Positions 41,794-53,397 of a DNA stretch of 64,000 nt are shown here, piece after piece. Made by a program: the position numbers and the translations under genes. Each line of letters opens with the position of its first letter. Positions within the stretch are counted from its first letter, which is position 1. The DNA is taken from assembly GCF_040954835.1 (NCBI RefSeq), contig NC_090709.1:44648490-44712489 (forward strand), given 5' to 3'. Under the pieces are notes generated by a model. The model saw only the letters and a program-made list of their open reading frames with translations, was not told the origin of the DNA and made no database searches. Source of the DNA: Lepisosteus oculatus (lineage: Eukaryota > Chordata > Actinopteri > Semionotiformes > Lepisosteidae).

Positions 41794-41819
41794 CCCCGGA
41801 TCGAAACCGGGCGGAAACA
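41794..41819 (+). pseudogene. tRNA-Val 3' fragment
   Basis: CCCCGGATCGAAACCGGGCG then GAAACA is the T arm, acceptor and discriminator of tRNA-Val. The 5' two-thirds is absent. Confidence 0.7.
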
Positions 41820-41967
41820 GGCCCGTTTCGTTTGTTGCCACGCACACTGTTTGGGGATTTGCCTAGCGCTGTGATCGAACAGACCCACTCACCTCTTAGT
41901 GTGGCGGGATCTGCACAGTGAATGTCGCAGCGCTTCCTGCTTTCACTTCAATGCATGTCCTGATGTA

Positions 41968-42019
41968 CCCTGGTCTCCCGCGTAGCAGGTGGGGATACTT
42001 GCCACTATACTAACGAGGA
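41968..42019 (-). pseudogene. tRNA-Asp 5' fragment, copy II
   Basis: The minus strand gives TCCTCGTTAGTATAGTGGCA .. CACCTGCTACGCGGGAGACC. It is truncated at the same T-arm point as 16592-16643. Here the anticodon region is altered (GCTAC in place of GTCAC). Confidence 0.75.
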
Positions 42020-43108
42020 AGACATCGCTCTCTGCTTAGCGTGCAAAACACTTACTTGCAGCATTGTGGGTGCTGTGGTTTAAATGTTATTGATTTGTGA
42101 ACAGAATACCCCTATCCCAGTGCATTGTGCCACATTAAATAAACGCACGAGAAAAAGAGATTCAGAACGCAAAGCTGTGTCAGTGTTCTGTGTAAAAAAT
42201 CGGTTTGAACATCATGGGAGCTGTTTTTAATTAGCTGCTGAGTAAAGAATATTTTAGTCTTCCTGCTGTCAGTAGTATTGTGCATATAGTTGACTCTTAC
42301 CTGAATGAAAACAGGACGTAAAGGAAGGGTTTCAGAATTCAGACAAAGCTTTATTTGCGTGCTTACAGTCTGAGTAATTGGAGACTGCGCTATTCTGTTG
42401 CCTATGGTCATATACGGGTTTTTCGCATGAAGCCGTATTGAACAGTATTTCTCGCGTTGTGAACTTGTGTATGCAGCGGTCCCCCGGGTTCCAGTTAGTG
42501 CGTAATTACGCATCGATGAAAAACCGGAGGTTTAAAAAAAGATAATTAGCTCACTGATACTTTGATGTAGAGGCTGTGGAAATATCCACATGTCGTGGTC
42601 TTTAAAATGTATTTGGTTTGAAGGCGTTCTGTGCTTCCGTTGCAAAGATATGGACAAAAGAATATTCGTGCTTGGTCCAAAAAACGTCATATAAATGAAA
42701 AAGTAAAGGCTGAGAAAGCATTCACAATGTGTTTTATACACAAGTATTCTCGCGATTCTTAGAGGTTTCGTGTAAACGCTACAGGCGTGCCAAAATCGTT
42801 TTCGAACTTCAAGCTAACTTTACCCCGGTCTGGTACCGTAGGTCACGTATCTTAAAATCCCAGTCATGTTTTTTTCCTATCTTCTTCTATCATAACGTAC
42901 CATTTCAGACTGTCACAAAGGGCTTGATTTCGTTAAATGCATGTATTCATTCCCTTTCTGGGAAACTTGTATTTCAAGAAATTCACACAGCTTGCGAGAA
43001 ATGAAATTCAATTCTTGATTATCAGTGCAGAAGAAATATTACCAGCTGGCAAAAAAAGTTTTTTTTTTAACTGGAAAGTTGTGATGCAAGACACGGACCC
43101 ACCATTCC

Positions 43109-43168
43109 GTCTGTGTGGCGTGTTCGGTTGTTAACTGAAAGGTTGGTGATTGAGTCCACCCAGGGACG
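43109..43168 (+). pseudogene. tRNA-Asn (GTT) pseudogene lacking most of the D arm
   Basis: GTCTGTGTGGCG is followed directly by TGTTCGGTTGTTAACTGAAA and GGTTGGTGATTGAGTCCACC, CAGGGACG. The anticodon arm (GTT), T arm and acceptor are good; about 13 nt of the D arm are missing. The DNA before it resembles that before the Asn-like sequences at 50 and 53 kb. 43200-43540 has no feature I can name. Confidence 0.85.
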
Positions 43169-43839
43169 GGTTTCTTTTGCGATGTAAACATTGTCTTCGC
43201 AAAGGTCGATTGGATTTCTCAGCGAAACCTTTACCATTTTAATATTTGCAGGAAATGCGAGTGCTTAACACGTGTCAGAATCACCGGGAAATGTCCAGTT
43301 ACTGTATGCCCAACGTCGCAACTCCCAGAAAACCATATTCACCCAAGAAAAAGTCGAGTCGTCATTTATACCCCCGTTGCATCCTCTGCTGAAATATTTT
43401 AAAAATACAATGCAGATTTATTAAGGAAATTGCAAGCATTGTTACATTAGCACGTCCATTTGGACTTCGATATTTTGACACATTTACTTTAATTTTAAAC
43501 ATAAATACTGTACAATCTATTGTAATTTTGTTGTACTATTAAAATATGTTAGCTGAGGATGCAAAGGGGTGAAAGGGAAAGGTCAGAGGGTGTAGTAACA
43601 CCAAGGTTAGGATTGGTGGAGGTGATAAGGGTGTTGATGGTTTTTCTCTGTAGAGGATTTTGAGTTTTTTTATCCTTCTCTGAAGTGAGAAACTGGAAGA
43701 CTTGGGAGTTGAAGGATCTGATGAGGTTAGTTATGAAAGGAAGTTGATGTGGAGCTGTTAGCCTTAAAAACTCCTTAATGTCTTCGATGTTGTCATCAGC
43801 GATAAACTGCACTCAGCAAAGATAAAAATAAAATTATCT

Positions 43840-43990
43840 TTGCTTACTGCCCTGTCTATCTCACACCTGAAGAAGGCTCCACAGCCGAAACATTGTGATT
43901 CTTTTCTTCTCTTTTCAGCTGGAATAGTCCTTTACTTGTTCCTTTGCAGCCTACGCATGCTGACGCAGCTACCCACCCGATATCTAACAT
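43840..43990 (+). mobile_element. Penelope-type terminal fragment with a hammerhead-like core
   Basis: The stretch with CCTGAAGAAGGCTCCACAGC at 43866 and CCTACGCATGCTGACGCAGC at 43949 is a repeat end I associate with fish Penelope-like elements. It holds CTGAAGA, a GGCT-CCAC-AGCC hairpin and GAAAC (43867-43891), the conserved core of a hammerhead ribozyme. A perfect 11 bp palindrome (AGCAAAGATAA / TTATCTTTGCT) lies just before it at about 43818-43848. Confidence 0.55.
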
Positions 43991-44269
43991 TCTATAATCA
44001 CAACTATGAATGTCCACTTTGGGTATTTTTTCCATGCTTATTTATTATTATTATTATTATTTATTCTGTCATTGAAGCATGTTTTATGTCATACTGAAGT
44101 GTCATAATCACTGAAAAAATATTTTTTTCATTTAGAAAGTAAGAAAATGATAAATCACTAGGAATTGCATTTAGCCTGTTCTGATCTAGATTTTCTATAT
44201 AGTTTAACATGCCATGTTCACAATGTCACAACTCATAAATGAAACAGTGAAGTGTTGTAATTACAAATG

Positions 44270-44780
44270 TACGTAACAAACAAATGAGATGTTTTGGTAA
44301 GGAGGAAGGAGGGACATGCAATGTTCACAGGGTCAAATTTATAAAACGCTACAGTAAAATTTCTTGTATTTCGGGATTATAAGAGCCTGTTACATTGTGT
44401 CTCACACCTCAGTGTCAGAATTTTGAGACATTTTTATAACCAGGGGTAGGTTCATAGCAATAAGCAGAAAGTGCGATCATCCTTTGCTCATCCTCGGTTA
44501 ACCATATATTCTCATATGTCATGTTCTGAATGTCCCATTTAAAACTGCTATATTAAAATTAAGACTTTTTATGATCAGAAGGCAAGGTTGTGGTAAATAT
44601 GCATAAAGTGAAAGTGAACTTGTGAGTTTTGAAAATTGGTTTTCGATTTTCTGAAATGTGTTTCACACAAAAATGCAATTTGGATAGTCACTACTTATAT
44701 ATTCCCCTTAACTGAGGATATGTACAGTAATCCATCCCGATTAGTACTTTTAAAAATTACTGTAGAGAGAGACATCAGAA
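44270..44780. repeat. Dispersed repeat related to 57200-57660
   Basis: Shares CTGTTACATTGTGTCTCACA, ATAACCAGG.GGTAGGTTC, CCCATTTAAAACTGCTATAT, TTTTTATGATCAGAAGGCAA and TGAAATGTGTTTCA with the later region in the same order. About one and a half of the ~185 bp units are here. No coding potential. Confidence 0.75.
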
Positions 44781-44864
44781 AGGGAATGAAAACTTGCATT
44801 AAACAAAATCAAGCTGCATGTAATCATCCATAGTGATACATTTTGTAAGACAAGACAGGAAGAA

Positions 44865-44938
44865 AGACACTGGTGGGATTTGAACGCAGAATCTCCTGTT
44901 TAATAGGAATACACTTTAACCAAATCAGCCAAGATGCT
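44865..44938 (-). pseudogene. tRNA-Thr pseudogene
   Basis: On the minus strand CATCTTGGCTGATTTGGTTA .. CCTATTAAACAGGAGATTCT .. GTTCAAATCCCACCAGTGTC follows tRNA-Thr(AGT). The anticodon triplet is changed and the acceptor ends mismatch. Confidence 0.7.
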
Positions 44939-45381
44939 GTCAGAGTATTAACATCAGGTCTGCGTCAGTGATTACAGCTGACTATCGCTGGAGGACAGTT
45001 CACTGTGAACAAGTCAGCCTGCATAAAGAGGGGGAAGAGACTGACCTCTGTGATGCACTATAGAGTTACACTAACCTTCTATCCAACTGTTCTATGCTGC
45101 ATTCTACCCTAGTGGTAAATATTGGTTTCCGTGCGTGTAATATTCCTTTTTTTGTCAAATATTTTCAAGCACAAATTTTGCTGTTGAAAATAAGCGTTGT
45201 GGTTTTCAATGTTGTGATCCTTTCCCCCCAGTGTCACCCAAATTGATACATTGTGCTTTGGCAATTCTTCAGTTTAGAGGAGCTCAGTTGAATTAGTTTG
45301 CGTATATAAAGTATTTCTTTTCCCTTTAATCCTTTAAAACATATTACATTTTCAAAACATTGTATCTTTCTTCCTACTAAT

Positions 45382-48300
45382 TGTAGCGGCAATGCTTGTT
45401 AATAAGACAGAATTAAGTGTTGCTGTGCTTTCCCAAATGCAACCAACTCAAACAACGCACACACAGGTACTAATACATGAGGATACATTCATTAATATAT
45501 ATAATATGCATGTAAACCAAACAGATCTTATCGTAAGGGTTATCAGAATACAAAAGATATATATTCATTCAGTTACAAAGAGTTACACATATCAAGAGGA
45601 CATACGTTCGGTATATCATTCATTTAGACCGTTTCGTAATTTAACTTGGTTACAACTTCTGCATTAGATACTCAAAACAAGTACATAACTCTTAGGAATT
45701 AAATTGATATCAACTGGTTGGGATAACAATAGAATTCTGGAGCAGTAATGCAGTGAAGTTGAATACTCATCCGATCTCTGGGGATTCAGATCTCCTGCGG
45801 GCACAAGCAAATGCAGGCTTGTTGCTGTCCAATCCGCACTCTCTGGCTCCGTGCCAGGCTGTGCTGTGCGGCTTGTGACGGTGCGCTGCTGATGCTCTCT
45901 GAATACTGGCTAGTTAGTTTTGGCTGAAACTAGCGAAGTTTGTGCACAGGAGAAAAGATGACTGTGAGTCCCAGCAGGTCAGGAAGACGACCAGTTCGTT
46001 CCTGATGAAGCGCTAGTTCTGAATAGTGATTCAGCTGTCCACAGTTCTGACCTTCTCACGAGGCCTGCTGCTGGTGCTAACCTCGGGTGTATCCTCTGGT
46101 TACTCTCTGGCAACCTCCGCTCTCGACTCTTAGAACAAAGGAAAGTTCTGGCACTTGGACACACTGGCCGTTCCGTGGTGGTCCAGGCTGAGTCTCAGGA
46201 TGGTCAGGAGGCACACTGCGAGAATGGTTGGATTCTGAGACCATTAAAAGAATCAATTCTGTGATTAACTGCCACAATTAATAATTGTCCCAGTAAATGC
46301 CCAAACCCCTACAGAACTGGTGCCTCGTGAGAGCACACTACAACAGTGTGTGATCTCCTGTCCCAGCCTGAGGAGCAGACACCAAACCTGTCTCTCAATA
46401 ATAATAATACAGTGTGTGATCTCCTGTCCCAGCCTGAGGAGCAGACAGCGAGCCTGTTTCTCAATAATAATAGAACAGTGTGTGATCTCAAGTCCCAGCC
46501 TGAGGAACAAACAGTGAGCCTGTCTCTCAATAATAATAATAAAGTGTGTGATCTCCTGTCCCAGCCTGAGGAACAGACACCGAGCCTGTCTCTCAATTAT
46601 AATAATACAGTGCGTGATCTCCTATCCCAGCCTGAAGAACAGACAGTGACCCTGTCTCTCAATAATAATAATACAGTGTGTGATCTCCTGTCCCAGCCTG
46701 AGGAGCAGACAGCGAGCCTGTTTCTCAATAATAATAGAACAGTGTGTGATCTCCAGTCCCAGCCTGAGGAACAAACAGTGAGCCTGTCTCTCAATAATAA
46801 TAATAAAGTGTGTGATCTCGTGTCCCAGCCTGAGGAACAGACAGCGAGCCTGTCTCTCAATAATAATAATACAGTGTGTGACCTCCTGTCCCAGCTTGGG
46901 GAACAGGGAGCCAGACTCTCAATAATAATTACAGTGAGGAACAGTGAGTTTATCTGTCAATAATAATAATACAATGTGATCTCCTGTCCCAGCCTGAGGA
47001 ACAGTGAGCTTGTCTCTCAATAATAATAATCCAGTGTGTGATCTCCTGTCCCAGCCTGAGGAACAGACAGTGAACCTGTCTCTCAATAATAATAATCCAG
47101 TGTGTGATCTCCTGTCCCAGCCTGAGGAACAGACAGTGAACCTGTCTCTCAATAATAATAATACAGTGTGTGATCTCCTGTCCCAGCCTGGGGAACAGAC
47201 AGTAAACCTATCTCTCAATAATAATAATCCAGTGTGGAATGTCCCAGTCTAGGGAACAAACAGTGAGCATGTCTCTCAATAATAATAGAACAGTGTGTGA
47301 TCTCCAGTCCCAGCCTGAGGAAAAGTGAGCTTGTCTCTCAATAATAAAAATACAGTGTGTGATCTCGTGTCCCAGTCTGAGGAACAGACAGTGAGCCTGT
47401 ATCTCAGTAGTAATAATAATACAGTGTGTTACCTCCTGTCCCAGCCTGAGGAAGAGACAGTGAGCCTGCCTCTCAATATTAATAATACAGTGTGTGATCT
47501 CCTGTCCCAGCCTGGGGAACAGAGAGTAAACCTATCTCTCAATAATAATAATCCAGTGTGTGAGCTCCTTTCTTAGCCTGAGGAACAGACAGTGATCCTG
47601 TCTCTCAATAATAATAATAATCCAGTGTAGGATGTCCTGTCCCAGTCTGAGGAACAAAAAGTGTGCTTGTCTCTCAATAATAATAGATCAGTGTGTGATC
47701 TCCTGACCCAGCCTGGGGAGCACTGAGGCTGTATCTCAATAATAATAATACAGTGTGTCATCTCCTGTTCAGTGAGCTTGTCTCTCAAAAATAATAATAC
47801 AATGTGATCTCCTGCCCCAGCCTGAAGAACAGACGGTGAACCTGTCTCTCAATAATAATAATACAGGGTGTGACCTCCTTTCCCAGCCTTAGGAAGAGAC
47901 AGTGAGCCTGTCTCTCAATAATAATGATACAGTGTGGGATCTCCTGCCCCAGCCTGGGGAACAGACAGTGATCCTGTCTCTCAATAATAATACTCCAGTG
48001 TGGAATGTCCTATCCCAGTGTAGCGGCAATGCTTGTTAATAAGACAGAATTAAGTGTTTCAGTGCTTTCCCAAATGAGGCCTCATCTCTCTGTTCATCTC
48101 TGTAGTGCAGCCACAGAGAAACTATTCATGCAGGCTGATTTAAAGATGTTTTCTTTTGATAAGGGACAGCTCCCAAAGGGGGGTGCACTTAGCTAAGCCT
48201 GGCTATCATGATCAATGGGCATCCATTGGCGCCTATCTGTCTAGGGAGTGCCAGATGGACATCTGGATTGCATTAGTAAGTGTCAGGAGTAAGTGACTCA

Positions 48301-49378
48301 TATCTCACCTTGATCAACCAATCAGGGACTGGTAGGGCTGAATAACCCACGTGGGACTCTGATGCCCATGGAACTTTCAGCCAATCAACGAGCTGAAGTT
48401 CCTCCAGGTAAAAACAGGCAACACAGAGAGCCTTTAGTGTAGAATTCTGTGGACTTTTCTAAAGGGAATTCAAAGGAGAATTCCAGGGCAGGACGGCCCA
48501 GGAGCAGAAGGCTCCCAAGGGCAGGACATTCTTGCAGCGCGCCTCCTGACCATCCTGAGACTCAGCCCGGACAACCACGGAACGGCCAGTGTGTCCGAGT
48601 GCCAGAACTTTCCTTTGTTCTAAGAGTCTAGAGCGGAGGTTGCCAGAGAGTAACCAGAGGATCCACCTGAGGTTAGCACCAGCAGCAGGCCTCGTGAACA
48701 GGTCGGAACTGTGGACAGCTGAATCACTATTCAGAACTAGCTCTTCATCAGGAACGAACCGGTCCTCTTCCTGACTTGCTGGGACTCACAGTCATCTTTT
48801 CTCCTGTGTGCAAACTTTGCTAGTTAAAGCCAACACTAACTAGCCGGTCAGTGAGCATCAGCAGCGCACCGTCGCAAGCCGCACAGCACAGCCTGGCACC
48901 GAGCCAGAGAGTGCGGATTAGACAGCAACAGCCTGCAACTGTTTCTTTGTGCCCGCAGGAGATCTGAATCCCCAGAGATTGGATGAGTATTCAACTTCAA
49001 TGCATTACTGCTCGAGAATTCAATTGTTATCCCAACCAGAGTTATGTACTTGTTTTGAGTATCTAATGTAGAAGTTATAACCAAGTTCAATTACGAAACG
49101 GTCTAAATGAATGATATACTGAACGTATGTCCTCTTGATATGTGTAACTCTTTGTAACTGACTGAATATATACCTTTTGTATTCTGATAACCCTCTCGAT
49201 AAGATCTGTTTATATGCATATTCTATGTATTAATAAATGTATCCTCGTGTATTAGTACCTGAGTGTGTGCGTTGTTTGAGTTATATTGCATGGTTGGATT
49301 CTTAAGCCATCAAAAGAATCAATTTTGTGATTTACTGCTACAATTAATAATTGTCCAAGTAAATGCCCAAACCCTACA
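45382..49378 (+). mobile_element. Non-autonomous LTR-like element with a minisatellite interior
   Basis: Terminal direct repeats at 45382-46313 and 48019-49378 share TGTAGCGGCAATGCTTGTTA at the start and CAGTAAATGCCCAAACC..CTACA-type ends (TGTAG/CTACA). The left copy is shorter and part of it lies in the opposite orientation. The interior (46314-48018) begins GAACTGGTGCC and is then almost entirely a ~66 bp tandem repeat. No gag or pol trace is present. I see no clear purine tract or target duplication, so LTR status is inferred from the terminal repeats. A related single repeat sits in the gypsy nest at 36449-37849. Confidence 0.65.
46340..48016 (+). repeat. Minisatellite, ~66 bp unit, about 25 units
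   Basis: The unit reads roughly GTGTGTGATCTCCTGTCCCA, GCCTGAGGAACAGACAGTGA, GCCTGTCTCTCAATAATAAT, AATACA. Units vary by point changes and by the number of AAT triplets. Because 66 is 22 codons, frames stay open over several units on both strands. On the plus strand one encodes repeats of VCDLLSQPEEQTVSLSLNNN (46346-46963). I take the ORFs to be a by-product of unit length. Confidence 0.93.
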
Positions 49379-50192
49379 GAAGCATGCAAGAAAATGTGAT
49401 CATTACCTATGGAATTTCCCACCAGCGTGGAGTTTGAATTCACAACCATGAGACTCAGTGTTCAAGAGTCACAGAAGAGGTCAGCCTGGTCTTCAGTTTG
49501 CCAACGATAAGCTCTGGCAGTGCTCCTCTGTAAAGCAGATTGTTCGGATCGGTTATGTGGGACGGCACTTCGATACTAAGATCGTTTGCAGCACACGCAT
49601 GGTTTCCCCCTTCACGCAAAAAACATAGACGAAGGAAACTCTCTTGTCTTGGGCTGCTGACTCCCGGATTTAAAGCGCTCTGGGTGCCAGCTATGTCTCT
49701 AACAAGCACACTATAAAGACAGGAATTACACTTTGCTCACGTCACGCATGGAATGGCGAGGCTACTTGTTCCAATATTATCTAGTCTCACCTCATATGGT
49801 GCCGATTCCTGGTTTTCATTTAAGAAAGAGCACTGCAAACACCGTAAACAGTGCAAAACGTGTGATGAAAGAAGTCTTTTCCCCCCTTTGTCTAAAGCAG
49901 AACACAGCGGAGTCATGCCGAGGGTTGCGAGATCAAGATTTCAGTGGAGCACTGTCGTCTACGTCTTTAGCTACATGAGTTGGACATCCTCTTGTACACG
50001 GAAAGCAGATTGAGATCCTCTGACATGAAAAGTGCCAGATAAAAGCCATTTCTCATCCTTTCTCTTAGTGGTGGAGCTATCGCATGTAAATGAGGCAACT
50101 TGCAAGGCGAGCAGGCTTGGTGCACACTGAACGCAGATGTCTCAGAGCAGTTGAGACGTGTCCAAGTGGCTGTCAAAGGACAGCACTTTGCC

Positions 50193-50266
50193 GGCGCCGT
50201 GGCTTAGTTGGCTAAAGCGCCTGTCTAGTAAACAGGAGATCCTGGGTCTGATTCCCAGCGGTGCCT
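50193..50266 (+). tRNA. tRNA-Thr (AGT)
   Basis: GGCGCCGTGGCTTAGTTGGC, anticodon loop CTAGTAA (AGT), acceptor end GCGGTGCC plus T, 74 nt. The acceptor, D and anticodon arms agree with vertebrate tRNA-Thr(AGT). The B box reads GGTCTGATTCC instead of GGTTCGAATCC, so promoter strength and the T loop may be impaired. The partner in unit II is closer to consensus. Confidence 0.85.
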
Positions 50267-50511
50267 TTCTTCCTGTCTTACTGTACAGAATTTATCCTTA
50301 TTGGCAAATCCCATGCCTTTTAATTCAGGTGAATGCAAGTGTTCGTTTCCTTTCTGGAACAACATGTTTTGAAAGAAATCTATACAGCTTGCGAAAGATG
50401 AAACACAAATCTTGCTTATCAATGAAGAAGAGGTACTCCCAGCAGGCCAGCTAATACCAGCAAAGTTTTTTTTTCACCCTAACCCAGAGAATGGAGAAAA
50501 GCGAGGCGCCT

Positions 50512-50585
50512 GTGGCTCTGCAGTGTAATCAGTTCGCGAGTTTGGCGGTTAGCTGAAAGAGTGGTAAATGGAGCTCGCCCCAGCC
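50512..50585 (+). pseudogene. tRNA-Asn-like sequence, unit I
   Basis: GTGGCTCTGCAGTGTAATCA .. TTTGGCGGTTAGCTGAAAGA .. GAGCTCGCCCCAG retains the tRNA-Asn outline, but the acceptor stem and T loop have drifted. It is repeated in unit II. Confidence 0.5.
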
Positions 50586-51246
50586 CGTCCTTATTCTTTT
50601 AAAGAGGATAAAAAATTAACTTCGCCGCCATTACTACCAGCTTTAAAAGACTGCCATGGGCACGGAAAAAAACACACTACAGATGACTTTTCTGGAACCG
50701 AAGCAGAGATTCCTTTACGAACCAACTGATAAAGCTCAGCCAGTGAATACTGTTAACAGAATGTGAAAGCACGATCAACTTTGTAACTGCAACCACAGGA
50801 AAAACAGCAAGAAGCAGGCTCCATTCCCCATTTAAATCTGTCGTGCGAGGCATGCTTTTGAACTTGGACAAAGTACTTCCAAAGGAGCGCTATGCGCAAA
50901 GATTTAACAAGCTCAACCCCCGCCGATGATTTGGTGTGAAGAAGCAGAACATTCAAGTTTCACAGACAGAAGCAGCACGCCAGCACAGCCAACATTAAAA
51001 CGGAGGGCACACTACGATTTGCATTGACACAAAAGTGATCTGGGCAGACGTCGTTCCCTGCATAACGCAAAAAGTGGCAAAGCGCTTTTGGGTTGAGAGG
51101 ACGCAAGAAGGTTTTTGTTTTGTGCCTTGATGTCAAGCTGAGAAAGTATCTTTAAACACTTTGCTTAGTTTCTCGAGAGACTGCCAAAAAGCAGTTCCCT
51201 CCCTTTTGTCTGAAGCCAGCTGAAAGGGGGTCTTGACAGAAGCACC

Positions 51247-51328
51247 CGGCAGCGGTGGGATTCGAACCCACGCCCCTGAAGAGACTGGAGCCTTAATCCA
51301 GCGCCTTAGACCGCTCGGCTACGCTACC
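51247..51328 (-). tRNA. tRNA-Leu (AAG), unit I
   Basis: The minus strand reads GGTAGCGTAGCCGAGCGGTC .. CTGGATTAAGGCTCCAG (loop TTAAGGC, anticodon AAG), a long variable arm (TCTCTTCAGGGG) and B box GGTTCGAATCC, ending CCGCTGCC with discriminator G. It is 82 nt, as usual for this Leu type. One D-arm base (TAGCC for TGGCC) and the discriminator (A expected for leucine) differ from consensus. A leucine tRNA without A73 may charge poorly. Confidence 0.85.
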
Positions 51329-53006
51329 CGCTGTGTGTTGTTTCTTTGTCTCATTACTTGCCCGGAGGAAGCCGGGTGGGTTTTGCTCTTGTCGCCCGAC
51401 TTAGTGGCGTTATGACCGTGGAACCGACTGCACCTGTTTTTTCTGAGATGCTTCCCCTCTCATGGCGAGATCTCGACTTCTTTAACACCTCTGGATAAAG
51501 ATCTTCTGTGGAGCAGGTTTCAGACCTCTGCGTACAGCACCCTTGATGTCATTTTATTTTTACAGCAGCCGCATCCGGAAAGTTGTGTCTTTTACGTTTT
51601 ATTTGAACAACAAAACTACATACAATACAAACAAGAGCACATATAACGTATCAAGAAAATCGTCACGGGCACATGCTATAATACAATTACACTTTATGAA
51701 AAACGATTACACAAGGTAAATAAAGATAAGGTCCGCACAGCTTGTTCTTACATTTCGAAAGAGTCCGTAAATACCCCTTGACGTCTATTTTGAACTGTTC
51801 AAACGTAAGACTCTTCCCAGACCATTTCACTTTATACCACATTCCTAAACGAGGATGCTTCTCCTGTTTTAGAACTATTTTGGGCGGTATGGCTTATACA
51901 GCACACCCACAGTAGTCTAATGGTGGACTGCAGATCTGTGCTATAGTTCAGTCGAATTCAAAGGATTCAGCAATCGTACTGGATTTGACTGGGATTCTGA
52001 AATGTCTCTTGCAAAAGTATTCGGGTTTGCTTGAACCTTTGATACAAAAAGTGATCTGATCTGAAACTACCCAGCTTACAATCTCTGAGGTAGTTGTCAC
52101 TCAACTCGGACGTGATGTGGCACACATGTGCCGTGTGCCTTTACTTTTGTAAAAAACTGGTATCGGGAAAAGTTTCTTAATATTTCTTTTGATTAGCATG
52201 CAAGAAAATGTGATCATTACCTATGGAATTTCCCGCCAGCGTGGAGCTTGAATTCACAACCCTGAGACTCAGTGTTCAAGAGTCACAGAAGAGGTCAGCC
52301 TGGTCTTCAGTTTGCCAACGATAAGCTCCGGCAGTGCTCCTCTGTAAAGCAGATTGTTCGGATCGGTTATGTGGGACGGCACTTCGATACTAAGATCGTT
52401 TGCAGCACACGCATGGTTTCCCCCTTCACGCAAAAAACATAGACGAAGGAAACTCTATTGTCTTGGGCTGCTGACTCCCGGATTTAAAGCGCTCTGGGTG
52501 CCAGCTATGTCTCTAACAAGCACACTATAAAGACAGGAATTACACTTTGCTCACGTCACGCATGGAATGGCGAGGCTACTTGTTCCAATATTATCTAGTC
52601 TCACCTCATATGGTGCCGATTCCTGGTTTTCATTTAAGAAAGAGCACTGCAAACACCGTAAACAGTGCAAAACGTGTGATGAAAGAAGTCTTTTCCCCCC
52701 TTTGTCTAAAGCAGAACACAGCGGAGTCATGCCGAGGGTTGTGAGATCAAGATTTCAGTGGAGCACTGTCGTCTACGTCTTTAGCTACATGAGTTGGACA
52801 TCCTCTTGTACACGGAAAGCAGATTGAGATCCTCTGACATGAAAAGTGCCAGATAAAAGCCATTTCTCATCCTTTCTCTTAGTGGTGGAGCTATCGCATG
52901 TAAATGAGGAAACTTGCAAGGCGAGCAGGCTCGGTGCACACCGAATGCAGATGTCTCAGAGCAGTTGAGACGTGTCCATGTGGCTGTCAAAGGACATCAC
53001 TTTGCC

Positions 53007-53080
53007 GGCGCCGTGGCTTAGTTGGCTAAAGCACCTGTCTAGTAAACAGGAGGTCCTGGGTCCGATTCCCAGCGGTGCCT
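53007..53080 (+). tRNA. tRNA-Thr (AGT), unit II
   Basis: GGCGCCGTGGCTTAGTTGGC, loop CTAGTAA, B box GGTCCGATTCC, acceptor GCGGTGCC plus T, 74 nt. Compared with unit I it has one change in the D-stem side (GCACC for GCGCC) but a better B box. Probably functional. Confidence 0.9.
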
Positions 53081-53323
53081 TTCTTCCTGTCTTACTGTAC
53101 AGAATTTATCCTTACGGGCAAATCCCATGCCTTTTAATTCAGGTGAATGCAAGTGTTCGTTTCCTTTCTGGAACAACTTGTTTTGAAAGAAATCTATACA
53201 GCTTGAGAAAGATGAAACACAAATCTTGCTTATCAGTGAAGAAGAGGTGCTCCCAGCAGGCCAGCTAATACCAGCAAGTTTTTTTTCACCCTGACCCAGA
53301 GAATGGAGAAAAGCGAGGCGCCT

Positions 53324-53397
53324 GTGGCTCTGCAGTGTAATCAGTTCGGGAGTTCGGCGGTTAGCTGAAAGAGTGGTAAATGGAGCTCGCCCCAGCC
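53324..53397 (+). pseudogene. tRNA-Asn-like sequence, unit II
   Basis: Duplicate of 50512-50585 with two or three base changes. It has the same decayed acceptor and T loop. Confidence 0.5.

Larger units (their letters stand above)
41461..42829. repeat. Dispersed 1.35 kb block, copy II
   Basis: Copy of 16112-17456, starting right after the gypsy 3' LTR. It keeps the inverted repeat and, in its loop, the tRNA-Val 3' fragment that copy I lacks. No supported ORF. Confidence 0.85.
49382..52194. repeat. Tandem tRNA-cluster duplication, unit I (2.81 kb)
   Basis: Starts AGCATGCAAGAAAATGTGAT and ends TATTTCTTTTGATT, right where unit II begins with the same start. It holds tRNA-Thr(AGT), an Asn-like sequence and tRNA-Leu(AAG). 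Identity to unit II is very high, so the duplication is recent. The left edge touches the end of the LTR-like element, with three bases between. Confidence 0.93.

Noticed and set aside
46346-46963. 205-residue ORF of 22-residue repeats as a real repeat protein
   Set aside because: The unit is a multiple of three and lacks stops in more than one frame; the minus strand shows equally long repeat ORFs, and there is no start context or domain.
46340-48016. CRISPR-like array
   Set aside because: Units are contiguous ~66 bp repeats with no unique spacers, in a vertebrate-type genome. It is a minisatellite.
49733-50013. Small ORFs conserved in both tandem units (MLTSRMEWRGYLFQYYLVSP..)
   Set aside because: The units are recent near-identical duplicates, so conservation carries no information; no domain is recognisable.
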